Shown here in pieces: positions 1 through 10,724 of a DNA stretch of 64,000 nt. The translations under genes were made by a program, and so were the position numbers. The DNA is taken from contig CM070548.1 of assembly GCA_036346405.1 (NCBI GenBank), positions 65,496,877-65,560,876 on the forward strand. Reading direction: 5' to 3'. The stretch is from Phyllostachys edulis. Lineage: Eukaryota > Streptophyta > Magnoliopsida > Poales > Poaceae. The notes below the pieces were generated by a model. The model searched no databases. It saw nothing but the letters and a program-made list of their open reading frames with translations, and was not told the DNA's origin. Position 1 is the stretch's first letter; each line of letters opens with the position of its first letter.

Positions 1-268
1 AAGTCAAGCCCCTTGCTTGACTCTCACCACGTGCAACGAATGCACAAGCTTAAGTGGATACGAAATCCACCTCTAGATGCAACACACGCAACTAGAGACC
101 TCTCTCCTTGCTCACAAGGTGCAACACATATACAATTGAGAGGAGAAGCTCACACTAGCTCAAATGAGTGAAATGGGATGCCAAGGGTTGCCCCCCAACC
201 GGCCAAGGTGGGTATTTATAACCTACACACAAAAACTAGCTGTTAGGAGCAAAAATCAGCAAACTCTT
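1..268 (-). repeat. Internal fragment of a copia LTR
   Basis: This stretch matches 1989-2268 closely and in the same orientation. Shared blocks include the CACAAG/CTCACAAGGTGCAAC region, GAAATGGGATGCCAAGG and GGTGGGTATTTATA; the last is the TATA-containing promoter region when read on the minus strand. It is therefore part of a second LTR copy of the family described at 1493-7008, cut by the window edge. Whether it is the partner LTR of that element or a separate insertion cannot be decided here. Confidence 0.7.
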
Positions 269-536
269 TGTGCTCACTCTTGGTGAATAATATTTATTCA
301 GGTGAAGAGCTTTATCAGGACGGTGAGGATCTCGACGACTAGGCATACGCCTTCAGATGATTGCCTGTGGCGCATTGTGTGGCTCACCTACTATTGTTTC
401 CATTGTGTTATTTTAATTGGCCTTAAGCCTCATTTTGTAATAAACTCTGAATTATGTTAAATAAATGCGTGATATGATTGTGATGTCACTTTTGTTCGAC
501 TGTGTACACTAGCTATCCTGGACTAGTGTATGAAAT
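269..536 (+). repeat. Gypsy-type LTR 3' fragment
   Basis: The segment resembles the 3' part of the gypsy-type LTR seen at 43639-44578 plus 48185-48433. Shared features are a GTGAAGA...GACGACTAG block, GATTGCCTGTG, and a terminal CTAGCTA..CTGGGACTAGT-like segment followed by an AATACA(C/T)AG string. It lies between two copia pieces, so it is an insertion or a rearrangement junction. The ends are approximate and no TSD was found. Confidence 0.45.
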
Positions 537-1437
537 ACATAGAATTCAAGATCCTTCGTTCCCAGGTTCGACACCTTCCCTTTGAAGCTTCTTTCCAAGT
601 CAATTTTCAATTTTGTGACTTGGGCCTTGAGCTCTTTGTTCTTCCCTATAAGATTAGTATCACAAGGCATAGAGAAAATAGAAGTATCTATTTTGGAGCA
701 ACAAGACATATCAAGCAAATTATCACAAGAGGTGGATATGCTAGCCTTAGATGAAATGCAAGAGCTAGGAGCTATATATGGCATATCATCTGGTAAATCA
801 CATGTTATGCCTATATTCACTTTAGAGCTAGTGACTTTCTTGAGAAGGAAAGATTCATGTTCTTCTTTTAGCATATCATAATTATTTTGAAGAGATATAT
901 GCTCTTTCTTTAAAACCTTGAATCTCATCTTCTCTTTCCCAAGATATTCATTAAGCTCTTCTAACATATACATCAACTCATCATACGAAGGTTCATCATC
1001 ATTGGTCATAAAGCAATGAGGTGATATGGATGGAGTTGAGATCTCATCGTTGTCGGAGCTAGAGATTGAACATTCTTCTCCCGACATCCATTCTTCTATG
1101 CAATCATCATTGGTTGAGGTGGACCTTTCATAATTATCTTGAAGATAGGTCCATATCTCATGAATGTTCTTGAGATTGCATATGGCATCAAATATCTCCA
1201 TACTAAAAGCACTAAATAAGGCATTAGTTGCTTGAGCGTCGAGATGTGAGTATTTCTCTTCATCAATAGTTTGAGCAAGATGATCCTTTGAAGGAGAAAA
1301 CCCATATCTACGATCTACCAAATTTTTGGGCTCATGGCCTTAAAATAACAAGACATGCGTATTTTTCAAATATCATAATTCGTGCCATTGAATAGAGGTG
1401 TATCACCAAGATACACTATATCATTAGTCGCCATCAT
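509..1437 (-). pseudogene. Broken Ty1/copia Gag
   Basis: Read on the minus strand from the ATGATG near 1437, the frame encodes a typical plant copia Gag start, including LFNGTNYD and KIRMSCYFKAMSPKIW. A TGA replaces the Trp codon expected before KIRM, and a frameshift follows the KIW segment. The open part then runs about 270 codons with AQATNALFSAF and HEIWTYLQ (the UBN2/gag-polypeptide pattern of copia elements), an acidic/serine stretch, and a Lys/Glu-rich coiled-coil-like segment around LNEYLGKEKMRFKVLKKEH. No CCHC zinc knuckle is reached before the stop. In a living element Gag would assemble the virus-like particle. This copy sits directly inside the primer-binding site of the LTR at 1493-7008 and belongs to it. 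Confidence 0.8.
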
Positions 1438-1478
1438 GTACTCTCTAGGCGGTGAAGCCTAATAAAATGAGAGACCAA

Positions 1479-1490
1479 CCTCTGATACCA
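1479..1490 (-). other. Primer-binding site (initiator tRNA-Met type)
   Basis: The minus strand reads TGGTATCAGAGG two bases after the LTR end ...CTTACA. This is the usual plant copia primer-binding site complementary to the 3' end of initiator tRNA-Met. It fixes the LTR end at about 1493 and the minus orientation of the element. Confidence 0.85.
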
Positions 1491-2277
1491 CTTGTAAGAT
1501 TGAGGAGGGCGACTAGAAGGGAGTGAGTAGGCGGTTTTTAAAATCTTTTGACTAAAACCGAGTTTTATGCGGAATTGTAAATCAATTCGGTTTTGCTAAA
1601 TTAAAATCTAAATCAACTAGTCTTGACTAAGTGCACCAACAATATAAGACTATTGATAATGATAGCAAACATACAAAGACTATAAACAATTTAATTCTAG
1701 GAATGTAAATTGCACAAAGTAAAACACAAGAGAAATAAACCACAATGACACAATGACGTTTTACCCTAGTGTTTGGAGACTTGCTGGTCTCCCCTAATCC
1801 ACGTTGAGGTAAGCCCAAACTAATTGGACTGGCTCCACGAATTAAGCCAAACACCTCAATTCCACTAGTGGTAGCTCTTTCCCGCTCTAAGTAGGTGAGC
1901 TCTAACATTCACAACACGTCGGGCCTTCCCACAAGCTTCATGACAAGATCACCGGTCCATGACGCCTCCACGCCGTCTAGGTGTCGGCAAACACTAAGAG
2001 TAACAAGTCAAGCCCCTTGCTTGACTCTCACCATGTGCAACAAATGCACAAGCTCAAGTGGATACCAAATCCACCTCTAGATGTAACACAAGCAACTAGA
2101 GACCTCTCTCCTTACTCACAAGGTACAACACATGCACAATTGAGAGGAGAAGCTCGCACTAGCTCAAGTGAGTGAAATGGGATGCCAAGGGTTGCCCCCC
2201 AATCGCCCAAGGTGGGTATTTATAGCCCACACATAAAAACTAGCCGTTGGAAGCATAAGTCAGCAAACTCAGCAAAA

Positions 2278-3790
2278 ATACGGTAGTACTGCCATTGAAA
2301 CCCTGGTACTACCGATTTTTGCTCAACGGTCGAAAAGGGTGCATTAAAGACTCAAAAACTAGTAGTTAAAATTTTTAGTGCGGTAGTACCACAGTACAAA
2401 AGCCGGTACTACCGTAGAACGGTGGTACCGCTTTTCTCGGGCGGTATTATCGCAGCCCAATTTCAGTACAGACGACACTCGGTAACAATGTCATAACTTT
2501 TGACTCCGATGTCGGAATTGAGTGATCTTGGACTCTATGGAAATCTTATTCATAGGGATACACAACCTACCTATTTGATTGATCTCAAACACATTTTATC
2601 AAATCAAAAAGCACAACTCTAAAGAGCCATTGCCATGGTCTAAGTCCAAAGAAATAGCAATAAGCAATCTTAGACCATACAAGGGATAATGCATGAATCC
2701 CAACAATTTGCAAAACATATTTACAAAATTGGATCATGCCACAAGGAGTGGGTACATGGACTTCAACCATTTGCAAAACACATTTGCAAAGTATAGTCAC
2801 ATGCTACAAGGATTAAATGCATGAGCCTCGACTATTTGCAAAACACATTTGTAAATAATAGCATCATGCCATGGCGAGCTAAAACAAGCGACTAGACAAG
2901 ACCCCTCTTAATAGTACAAAAAACATATACTAGCAATCCGGTCTTCCAAACAAACACCAAGACTGGTAAAAGACTAGGAACACATCCTTAGCCCTAGCTA
3001 GTCATACCTTTGCCTTGAGCATCCTCTTGAAGTTTGATGACGCGCATCTTCACTTCAAGTCCGGGTCATCGTCTTGATATGCATCAACCCATGATGCATC
3101 CTTTACTTGACCTCCATCAACACATGATTGGTCTTCTCTTAACTTGATGATCAACTCATAATCATCTCCTCTTCGAGATCTTGATATGCATCAATACATG
3201 ATACATCATCTTCTTGAATCTTGACTTGATGACGATCAACTCATGATGCCATCCAAAGTCTCTATTACCATAGAACATAATCTATTCATCCAACTCATAG
3301 AAAAAGTTAGTCCCGTAATTATTAACATTAATTACCAAGATATATCCGCAATAAATGCATCTGAACAAGCCATTACAGAAAGGTGCGGTACTACCGTCGT
3401 TAATCATGTGGTAGTTCCGCTCTCCGGTAGTTCCGTTCACATAGGGAGGTACTACCGCTTTCCTTAGAGGTCCAAAACTGGCCCTCTCTGGAGATAACGT
3501 ACCGCCAACTAAAATTCAAAACTTCCGGTATGTGGTAGTTCCGCTCAGAATATGCGGCCGTACCATGATGCGGTAGTTCCACCAAAAGAACTCCGGTACT
3601 ACCGCTTCACAAGTCCGACCAGACCACTTGGTCCGACCCGACCAGCTCACCCGATCAGACCACACGATCGGACCAACCATTCGGACGGTCCAAACGTTCA
3701 ACGGTAGTTCCGTCAAAGGATTTGCGGTGATACCGCTACGCGGTAGTTCTGCCAAATGATCTCCGGTACTACCGCAGTACCACTTACCAA
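2278..3790. repeat. Array of short palindromes inside the copia LTR
   Basis: The LTR interior carries many imperfect copies of a short inverted repeat built on CGGTAGTACCG / CGGTACTACCG, spaced irregularly every 20-60 bases. Examples lie near 2281, 2411, 2426, 3384, 3424, 3447, 3594, 3699 and 3763. The flanking bases vary while the dyad symmetry is kept. Palindrome clusters are known in the regulatory part of Sirevirus LTRs; this looks like such a region. Confidence 0.75.
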
Positions 3791-4319
3791 ATGCGGTCAT
3801 ACTGATTTCCACTGAAATCCTTCCAGAAGCTTTTCGAAATGCAATGCATGACTCCTTTTGTCTTGAGCCATGTAGATCTTTTATCATCTTTGCATTTACT
3901 TTTCATGTCATCATTCAAACTCCAGGACTAAGCCTTGAAAACATCTTAGCACACACATTAGTCCTACAACACAATTACAAATAATTGAATGTAAAGTAAT
4001 ATGAGTATATATGAACTACACAAGTTTTATATACTAAAAGGATATGTTTCAAAGTAGAGATCCCCAATATATGTGGATAATGAAATATGGATCAATACTA
4101 ATGAAACCTCAAAACATAGAGTGAACTCCCACTAAATGTGTGCATGTCGGACCCCAAATTTGGAGCTTGGGGTCCACTGTGTATAACGTGTCATTCCCAG
4201 GATCAGTAGCTGACACACACGGTTACATCGTGGTTCACTCACATAACTACAAGAGCTCAAAGCTGACACACAATTTGGTTCACGATTACGACCACTATTG
4301 GATGGAAAAAGGATATCTA

Positions 4320-4660
4320 AGGAGGTCTTGAGGTGATCTTGAAGAGGTCCTGGAGTAATCCTTTCGTTGGTCACTGATCCCTTCTAGTACTGTTCTAGGA
4401 GTGGTCCTAAGAAGGTCCTGAAGAGTCAAAGGAGGTCCTGAAGAGGTCCTGAGGGAAGGTCCTAAGGGGGGGGGTTCTGAGGAGGTCCTGAAAGTCAATG
4501 GAGGTCCTGAGGACATCCTAAGGGGAGGTCTTGAGAGTCAAGGGATGTCTTGAGGATGTCTTGAGGGGAGGTCCTGAGGTGGTCGAGGGAGGTCCTACGG
4601 CGGTCCTGGGAGGTTCTGGGAGGTCTTGAGAGATCCTAGACCGGCTAAGGGTTGTCCTAA
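4320..4660 (+). repeat. AGGTCCTGAGG minisatellite
   Basis: An irregular G-rich tandem array of 10-25 bp units around GAGGTCCTGA(A/G)G lies inside the gypsy solo LTR. Variants include GAAGAGGTCCTG and GGGGAGGTCCTGAGG. Confidence 0.75.
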
Positions 4661-5221
4661 GTCACCTAGTAGCGGTTCTTGAACATCTAGGGGCGGTTGC
4701 AAGACACCTATTTTAGCGGTTAGGCACGAACTGATCGTGAATCTTACTCAATATATGTGGTACTTGATATGAACAGTGCAAGCCCATAATATATTACATA
4801 AGTATCCGGCCGTGCGGCCAACTGTTTACAAAAGCACCACTTAGGCGGAAGTCTACAAAAGTCAAGAGTACATAATATATGACAAGTGCAGAAGTAAAAT
4901 AAATCGTGGTGGATCCATTTTCTCTGTCCACAAGCAAGCGACTGGGGGTCGTGGCCTAAGCTTCATTATCGTCACCACCATCCGGATCAACTTCTGTGAA
5001 GTACTGGTAGGGGTCTTGATCATTTGGGTCTGAAAAGATTATGTTGGCAGAGCCTGAGTACACAACCGTACTCGTGAGCCAACACACAATGCAATTGTAT
5101 AGATGCAAGGCTAATCAAGGGAATCTTGGGATTCTTTTATTTACATAAAACCAAGTTTGAAATAGACTTAATAGAAAGTCTTGTGACCTACAATCCGATT
5201 TCAGAAATGTGTTTTCATTTG

Positions 5222-5600
5222 TAAAGTAGCCAGGGGAGGTCCTGGAATCACTGTAACCAGGGGAGGTTTGGAAGTGCTGTTACCAAGGGAGGTCCTGGAA
5301 TTGCTGTGACCTGGGGAGGTCCTGGTAGTACTATGACCCGAGGGAGGTCCTAGAGATACTAGGACTAGGGGAGGTCCTGTGGGTGTTACGACTAGGGGAG
5401 GTCATGTGAGCGTTATGACCAGGGGAGGTCGTGAGAGTGTTACAACCAAGAGGGTGGTCTTTGCAAAAGGGAAGGTCATAAGATAGAGGGTGGTCTTTGT
5501 AAAAAGGGAGGCCACGACCACGGAGGTGATCTTTATAAAATGGGTGGTTGCGACCACGAGGGTGGTCTTTGTGAAATGGGAGGTTTGGGCAAGGAGGGAG
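5222..5600 (+). repeat. CCAGGGGAGGTCCTGG minisatellite
   Basis: A second tandem array in the same LTR has units of about 25-35 bp of the form GACCAGGGGAGGTCCTGGAA..CTGTTA. They grade into GGTGGTCTTTG(T/C)AAAA units toward 5580. The core GGAGGTCCTG is shared with the 4320-4660 array, so both probably expanded from one G-rich motif. Confidence 0.7.
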
Positions 5601-7029
5601 GTCATGAGAGTGTTAACCGTGCGTAATCGAATGAGAGAAGTGTTCGACTACACAGCAGTGGTCGAAAGAAGCGAAGGCTCGACTTCATTGAAAGAATCGA
5701 ATGAACCAATGAAAGGGCTAGAGGAAGAACCAAAGGAGCAGAAGAGGAGGAATATGATAGCTCGAACTAGGGGGAGCATCTGGCCACTAGGAACTTACTG
5801 GTATGGGCTGGGAAATGAGCTAGTCAGAGCCAGCTGGTGATGTGGGCCACAACTACGAGAGAAGCTCTGTGCTGCAATAATAGCTTGAAGCAGAAGGGTG
5901 GTCTTCGGTCTTCAAGGTTGCTCCCTGGAAGCAGGTGAATGGTCCTACTCGGATGTCTTGAAATGTCCTAGTCGGAGGGAAAAGAAGAGTGGTTTCCAAG
6001 GCTGTTCCTACAAATCAAGGAGTGGACTTAATTGAGGAAAATACCACTTTGGGGCATGGGTGTGAGCAAATGCGCACGGCGTGGCAGTGGCCTTACTGAT
6101 GGGTGCCTGCGGCAAGGCGGTGGTGTGGGGCCGCTCGACGAAGACGAGCGCTTGAGCTTGACTGGAGCTCGAGCTCTCTTGGAGGAAGAAGAGAATGGGG
6201 CTAGCGCTGGAATGGAGAAAAGGCAATAAGGTCTTGGAGCAACTAGGTATAAGCACTTTTGCTCAGCTCGACAAGGAGCTATGGCTGGTGTTGTTGATGG
6301 AGTGGCAGCACAGTGTAGATGTTGTGATGGTCATTAATGGCCGATTGATAGCCTCTGCCAGTGTGCACTCCTGGTTGCACTTGGCGCCTGTAAAAAGGAG
6401 GTGACCCAATTGCCCCGGTCTACAGCCAGAGGTATGGCTGCATCGCCTTGACCAGCCGTGGGTCAGAGGAATAGGAGAGGGAATGCACGGGAGCAGGGTG
6501 GGTCGAATCAGACCCTAGGCTGATCAACATTTTAGCCAAAGGAGGTATGGGGAGAAGGAAGGAAAACTAGAAGGACTTGAGAAAAGACAAATTGACAGGA
6601 TGGTAGATAAAATCATGAGAGCAGAAGAGATGCAAGATTTCCTCAAGCACATCTCAAAGATGCAAGCAAACGAACGATAATAGACATTATACAAAAAGTT
6701 TTAAAAACCCCTCATTTTTACAATTGTGAATTTTTGGGCTGTTACAGTGCATATATGAATGTGTAATTAAAAACATATGCACATATTCAAGTTAAAATTT
6801 TGGTGGAGTTCAACCTATATTTTGGATCCAAGGAATGCAGCAAGACATAAAAATATGATGTCGAGTGCATACCTTCATGATTTTCACCTTTTTATCCAAA
6901 TAAGACTACATAATAGGTATATCAATAAAAATGTTAGTCTCACATATGGATTTGTCATTAATCACCAAAATATTCCATTAACTTATAATGGCAGGTCTAG
7001 ATTCTTAAGTCGGAACCACAGGTGAGTCT

Positions 7030-7260
7030 CCACTTACCTTTTTTCTCCGCCCGACCCCGCCTAGCTCCGCCCGTCCCCACCTAGCTCCACCCCGGACAGC
7101 CCAACCGCCACTGCGCCTTATCCACCTTGGACCGGCGTTGACCGCCTAGGCAGACCGAGCGCCTAGATGGCTGACTAGCATCGAGTCGCGGCGGGAGCCT
7201 TGCGCCGAGCACCTAGGCGGCCGAGGTGACCGCCTAGGGGAACACTGAATACGCATGAAT
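7030..7260. other. GC-rich segment with CGCCTAGG repeats
   Basis: This block is strongly GC-rich compared with its AT-rich surroundings. It repeats CCGCCTAG, GCGCCTAG, CACCTAGGCGGCCGAGG and CGCCTAGGGG. Clusters of CGCCTAGG-like motifs are common in subterminal regions of plant hAT elements, so this may be such a remnant. No ends or TSD were found. Confidence 0.35.
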
Positions 7261-7441
7261 GCACACATAAGACATGCAAAAGAACTAGAAATACTTTATT
7301 TATTTCATAAACTAAAGATTACAACAAGTAATTTTAATTCATAATAGTAATATTGCTGACTAATTTAGGATCGACAAAATTTGGTGTTTAATTTAGTAAC
7401 ACCATCCTAAACACACCATGAATTGACTTCTAAATTTAAGG

Positions 7442-8350
7442 GGATAATGGAGATTAATTCTTAGGACTCTCTTGATCCTTTTCTGGATGAATATCCAATA
7501 ACTCATCATCTAGTAGAGGAGAATATTCATCATCATATTGAGCATCATCGTCTAATTCCTCATCTACTATCAGTTGATGGGTTTCATTCTCCTCTTGCTC
7601 TCCTTTTGCTGGTGCTTCTAGAAAGTGAGGTTCTGGTTTATTATGACTTTTCTTTCTTTGAGACTCTTGATAAAGCTCCACTAGATGCATAGGTGTCTTA
7701 CAACCTTTTGTCCAATGACCCTTGAGCCCACACTTATAGCAGGGCTTATTGTCACCTGATGCTTTCAATGGAGACTTCCCCTTTCCTCCTATCTTACCTT
7801 TTGCCTTGAAGACAAATGATTTATACTTCTTTCCCCGGTCCCCTTTCCTTTTCCACCGACATTCGTCCTTTCCTAAATGTTATGCACCTTAGGTGCACCC
7901 TGAGTTCATGTAGGATAAGTATTATGATTCCTTATGAGGAGCTCATTATGCTTTTTCGTCACTAGAAGTTCAGTTGTTAGTTCAGAGTGGTTTTCATACC
8001 CCTTGTTCTTTGTACTGTTGTGCTAGCACCAGATTTGTAGCATGGAAAGTGGAAATGGTTTTCTCAATCAGCTGTCTCTCTGTAAAATCTCTTCCACAGA
8101 GACTAAAATGAGAAATTATCCTATAGAGTACTAAGTTATAAGCCACCACAAATTTAAAATCCTTGTCTTACTTTAGGGGCTTGTTAGTATTGTTGTGAGG
8201 AACAATAGTTGCACTTAGCCCTTTGGATGCTAAGTAGAACTCCATGTCCAGGGCCCAGGTTAGGCAGTTGTTTCGATCAACCACCAATTCATCAAATTCC
8301 CTTTTTGCAACGTTAATCATGTTTCCTATATCACTATATAGCAACGTATA
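7442..8350 (-). pseudogene. Decayed copia-type Gag with CCHC zinc knuckle
   Basis: The minus strand from about 8330 reads REFDELVVDRNNCLTWALDM, then passes an in-frame stop and further frameshifts to a 104-codon open end. That end carries a retroviral-type zinc knuckle, CYKCGLKGHWTKGC (C-x2-C-x4-H-x4-C, near 7707-7748), then HLVELYQES and an acidic tail (EELDDDAQYDDEYSPLLDDE). This layout is the gag-like protein of one plant copia group. It lies downstream, in the minus direction, of the LTR at 9105-9522 and is probably from the same element. No protease, integrase or RT was found. Confidence 0.75.
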
Positions 8351-9104
8351 TAATTACCACAAATTAATGAATAGGTACATCATGTACCGCATGAGTTAAA
8401 ACATATGTTACAATAATAAACAACTTGTATAGGTAGTAAATATCAAATTTATGGATTTCCAATAATTTTCTATCGATTTTCTACTAATATTCTAGGCATA
8501 TAACAATTACTACACTCACAAAAGCAATTTCTGGTATTTTAAATAATTGCAAAATACTTCAATAAAAGATCCAGGAAACTTTTGAGGTTTAATTTGCAAA
8601 ATTCCACCAAGTGGAAGCCTTCGTGCTTTATTCCTAAAGTTATAGGGTCTTTTTTTGCAAAATTTCGATCTAGAAGGACCCAATTTTAATAAATCAAGGC
8701 CTTGCACTTAATTCTTAAAAAGCTGAAGAGCTTTTCTGCAAAACCGCCATGGCCGGTCAGATCCCATCCCGATCAGGCCTTATGGGTCAAAACCAACAGC
8801 CCAAATATGGCCTTTGTGTTGCTCGCTTAGTCAACACACTAGGGTTTCCCCTAACCCTAGTCTTGGCTCGACCGAAGTCCACGCGACGCAAGACACGCTG
8901 GCGTCTGCGGCAATGCCTTGATGCTTGACGACGTGTCGGCAAGATACGCTGAGGCGTCGCCCCAGGCGACCGGTGGGATCGACGACAATGAACACTAGAA
9001 TAAAAACTAATATACTACAAAGAACATTACCGCTAGAATTGACAATTTATATTAAAGTAACGTACCAGGAAGCCCTAGTTTAGAGTGTTATCGTGCTGAT
9101 AGCG

Positions 9105-9522
9105 TGTTGTATAATCAAGGCTGCGTTGCCGAGGAAGGAAGCTCTCAACTCACAAATAGTAACAATAGAGAAGAACACAAGGATATAGTCCTAACCTTCT
9201 CTATTTATTGATTTCTTTGTTCGTAGGCTTATATGTACAATATTCCCTTTATATAGGAGAATAGAGTCTCCTTCGTGAATAAATAATATATGATTAAACT
9301 AACTAATGAGCCTTGTGCTCCAATGGCCCCTAATAAACTTATATTTAGATAAAATGTTAACGCATATTCGGTAGTCAGAAACGGACGATACTCAACAAAA
9401 TCTTCGTAGATACTCGACAAAATCCTCCTAGCCAGTACGTCGTATGTCGTCGTCAATCAATCAAACTAATCGTGATTGGTGTTTGAATCGTTGATTGGTT
9501 AAAGCTCAGGTGGATCGTATCA
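9105..9522 (-). repeat. Copia-type LTR, 418 bp
   Basis: On the minus strand this runs from TGATACGATCCACC (9522) to ...GATTATACAACA (9105). Directly after it comes CGCTATCAGCACGATAAC, the sequence that commonly follows the 5' LTR in one group of plant copia elements. TTTATATAGGA-like promoter and polyadenylation-like AT-rich sequence lie within. The matching 3' LTR was not found near 7.0-7.4 kb, so the element is truncated. Confidence 0.6.
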
Positions 9523-10690
9523 TTTGCGGTGTGCGGGCACACACGTGTCGCGGTCCTCGCCTACGTGGTGCTCGGCAATCAAGCTCTGAGGGCGAATATC
9601 TGCTACTCTAGCTAGTCATCCATCAACACGTGTGACCCCTGTCAACTTTTCCTGGCCAGTTGGCCTTAATTAACCCTTGCTCCAGCGTACGTAACCGTGA
9701 AACTTAACTGCAACTTTCAGCATGGAAAATGTGCACTCGGTGACGCATGGCACGCGTAGTTTGTTTGGAACGCAGGCATTTCGTACAAGTGGTTCAGTAT
9801 CTATATGAATCTTCAGGATTGGGAAAGAAAGGCTCGCAAAATGACACCCCTACACAGTGAAAACGCCATGTCAGACCATCTACAGTTAATCCAGAACACG
9901 ATAGGACACGTGATGACCTTCCCACCAACGGCAGACAGTCATCCACGTATCCAGATCGCAGCAGATCACTAGCTACTAACCCAGTCCGTAGTAGGTGTCA
10001 TGCGCGAGCGACCTCACATGCGATGGGTTAATGTGACTACGACACTGCCATGGATCGGGTTAGCTGCCACGATCTGAGTGCGCGGCAGGCCGTCTGGTGC
10101 AGAATGGGTGTGCGGTAGACCCGTAACGCGGCGTTTCATTTTTGCTATTTTATTTTTGGAGGGTTATTTTTGCCATTTGGCTTAAAAAGAGGCTAAATGA
10201 GCTTAAAAAAAACTCCTGATACAGACTCAATGATTAATTGTAATTTGCAGCGCCGGGTCAGCATCACCGATTTCGTTTTCTTTTGAACAAACATGCCCTT
10301 AGTCACAGGTCACAATGTTTCACAAAAAAAATGGTACTAGATGCCATTGGTACACAAATGGAAAAAGGTAACTTTACCACGCCAGGATGACACTCCACAA
10401 ACCATATCATATTGTACAAAGGCAAACTCCCCAAAGTCAATTACGCAACCGTACGTGAATTCCACATCTACTGGGTCTAATACATTCATCAAGTCGTTTG
10501 CAACTTCATAACACCATCATCTGTTCGGTTCAATACATGCATCTAGCTAGTCTACTTTTAAACTACATTTTACAAAGTATGCCCTTGGTTTTTTTCCCCT
10601 AAGAACAGTGTTATTATGTACTTCCCTATCAAAACTTTGATAAAACATCGATGAACAGAAAATAATTAAGTAACTGTTTAATTACAGAGT
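9523..10690. other. Intergenic region and 3' flank of the HD-Zip gene
   Basis: No supported gene is seen. The segment has several CACGTG-type G-box cores (near 9542, 9630 and 9907) but nothing links them to a gene. The last ~100 bp is probably the 3' UTR of the minus-strand HD-Zip gene. Confidence 0.4.
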
Positions 10691-10724
10691 TCATACCAGT
10701 ATGCACAAGAGGACAAGAGCTACA

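Larger units (their letters stand above)
4145..6746 (-). mobile_element. Gypsy-type solo LTR, 2602 bp, TSD GTGCA
   Basis: The insertion begins TGTCGGACCCC and ends GGCTGTTACA. It is flanked by the exact 5 bp duplication GTGCA (4140-4144 and 6747-6751). On the minus strand it reads TGTAACAGCCCAAAAATTCA...GGTCCGACA, which has the same start pattern as the 5.0 kb LTR at 14568 (TGTGACAACCCAGAAAATCA). No gag or pol reading frame, PBS or second LTR is seen inside, so it is a solo LTR left by LTR-LTR recombination. It sits within the copia LTR at 1493-7008 and is therefore younger than it. A GAGTACGGTTGTGTACTC dyad (minus strand, near 5060-5080) is shared with the LTR-like copy near 51195-51215. Confidence 0.88.
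1493..7008 (-). mobile_element. Long copia LTR, interrupted by a nested gypsy solo LTR
   Basis: On the minus strand the LTR starts near 7008 (TTAAGAATCTAGACCTGCC, a mutated form of the family start TGAAGAATCTAGACC) and ends at 1493 with ...CTTACA, followed by the primer-binding site. Without the nested insertion (4145-6746 plus one copy of its 5 bp target duplication) the LTR is about 2.9 kb. Other copies of the family in this window are 22208-24022, 41133-43638 (chimeric) and 44584-48179. The long LTR, the PBS type and the TAGTCGG...TCTTACA end suit the Sirevirus branch of Ty1/copia; that lineage is an inference, since no pol sequence is present. Confidence 0.8.
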
